NCBI RefSeq assembly: GCF_023100905.1
Contig: NZ_CP064686.1
Coordinates: 2,542,001-2,606,000 of the forward strand
From: Bradyrhizobium sp. 4
GTDB lineage: Bacteria > Pseudomonadota > Alphaproteobacteria > Rhizobiales > Xanthobacteraceae
Direction: 5' to 3'
DNA: 64,000 nucleotides
The position numbers and the translations under genes are program-made. This document shows positions 63,567 through 64,000 of this stretch, piece after piece. Position 1 is the stretch's first letter, and each line of letters opens with the position of its first letter. Below the pieces are notes generated by a model that made no database searches, was not told the origin of the DNA, and was given only the letters and a program-made list of their open reading frames with translations.

Positions 63567-64000
63567 CTTGCGACCTGTATGTTAGACCCCGTCGCGGCGA
63601 TCTCCGCGGATGTCGGACCTAGCAACTCTCGATAAATCGCAAGTGATTGCCTTCCGCTTAATTCGCGGAAAATTGACTCAAGAATCTTTGCAATCGACGG
63701 TGTCGTAAATTTTCGATTGACTTCCGTGCCGTGAGCTCTGCGGCCGCGCCCGTCCACCATTTCGAAACCATGCGGATCACGGGGAAACCCTGTGTTCACC
63801 ATCCTCGCCGATGACGTCGTCAAATCGTCTAAAAAGCCCTGCGATGACGCGGTGTCCGGCGGCGCGCCGCGCTGCCTTAGTGTTCGTTTAAGGTCGCTCT
63901 GACACGGTGGCTCAACGATAAGGAGGCGTTCCGGCGCGTCTTCCCGACGAATGAGCCGAAGCGCGAGACCCGTGACAGTTTTGAGTATCATCCGCGATTG
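63567..64000. other. 434-bp region at the right edge; possible partial gene start
   Basis: Nothing convincing up to about 63910. An ATG at 63951 opens a frame MSRSARPVTVLSIIRD that runs off the window; AAGGAGG lies 25 bp upstream, too far for a normal ribosome binding site, so whether this is the true start of a gene beyond the edge is open. AT-rich stretches at 63650-63720 could hold a promoter. Confidence 0.3.

Overview
The window is chromosomal DNA of a GC-rich alphaproteobacterium, most likely a Bradyrhizobium or a close relative. The main evidence is an EcfF/OsrA-type sigma/anti-sigma pair whose regulator has cysteines at 129 and 179, an imuA-imuB-dnaE2 cassette behind a GAAC-N7-GAAC SOS box, a MucR/Ros regulator, DUF2336 and DUF5330 proteins, a TIGR03808/TIGR03809-like pair, and several dispersed intergenic palindromes of a type common in Bradyrhizobium. 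I see no rRNA, tRNA, CRISPR array, prophage or insertion sequence. Almost all of the window is ordinary chromosomal coding sequence.

Layout. 1-8.5 kb: the end of a class III aminotransferase, a GFA-family protein, a minus-strand operon (metallophosphoesterase, cupredoxin, ECF sigma, zinc-finger anti-sigma), a GMC oxidoreductase, an M20 amidohydrolase and a PiT phosphate transporter. 8.5-17 kb: a DNA-damage region. A UdgX-type uracil-DNA protein and its radical SAM partner are transcribed away from imuA-imuB-dnaE2, and one SOS-type direct repeat lies between them. 17-30 kb: metabolic and transport genes (SDR, CaiB-type CoA transferase, heavy-metal RND adaptor and pump, LysE exporter, amidohydrolase, TolC, enoyl-CoA hydratase) and one decayed nucleotide-kinase-like pseudogene.

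30-39 kb: signalling. It holds ecfF/osrA, a DUF2336 protein, a membrane diguanylate cyclase, and a third sigma/anti-sigma pair followed by a secreted subtilase. The TIGR03809 and TIGR03808 genes face each other next to it. 40-52 kb: pyroglutamyl peptidase overlapping MeaB, a tripartite tricarboxylate transporter (TctCBA order), a DUF3298 protein, both methylmalonyl-CoA mutase subunits with a GFA gene between them, and the folate genes folP-folB-folK. 52-64 kb: DUF4332 protein, a small YidB-like protein, a HerA-like ATPase, two integral membrane glycosyltransferases, an M20 dipeptidase, a class II aldolase, a proline-rich membrane protein behind an EcfG-type promoter, MucR, SufE and a DUF5330 protein.

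The most notable points are the shared SOS control region of the UdgX/radical SAM and imuAB-dnaE2 modules, three independent ECF sigma/anti-sigma modules within 34 kb (one coupled to a cupredoxin, one to a subtilase), a perfect 20-bp palindrome upstream of ecfF, a possible structured small RNA after the subtilase gene, and four copies of one palindromic repeat family.
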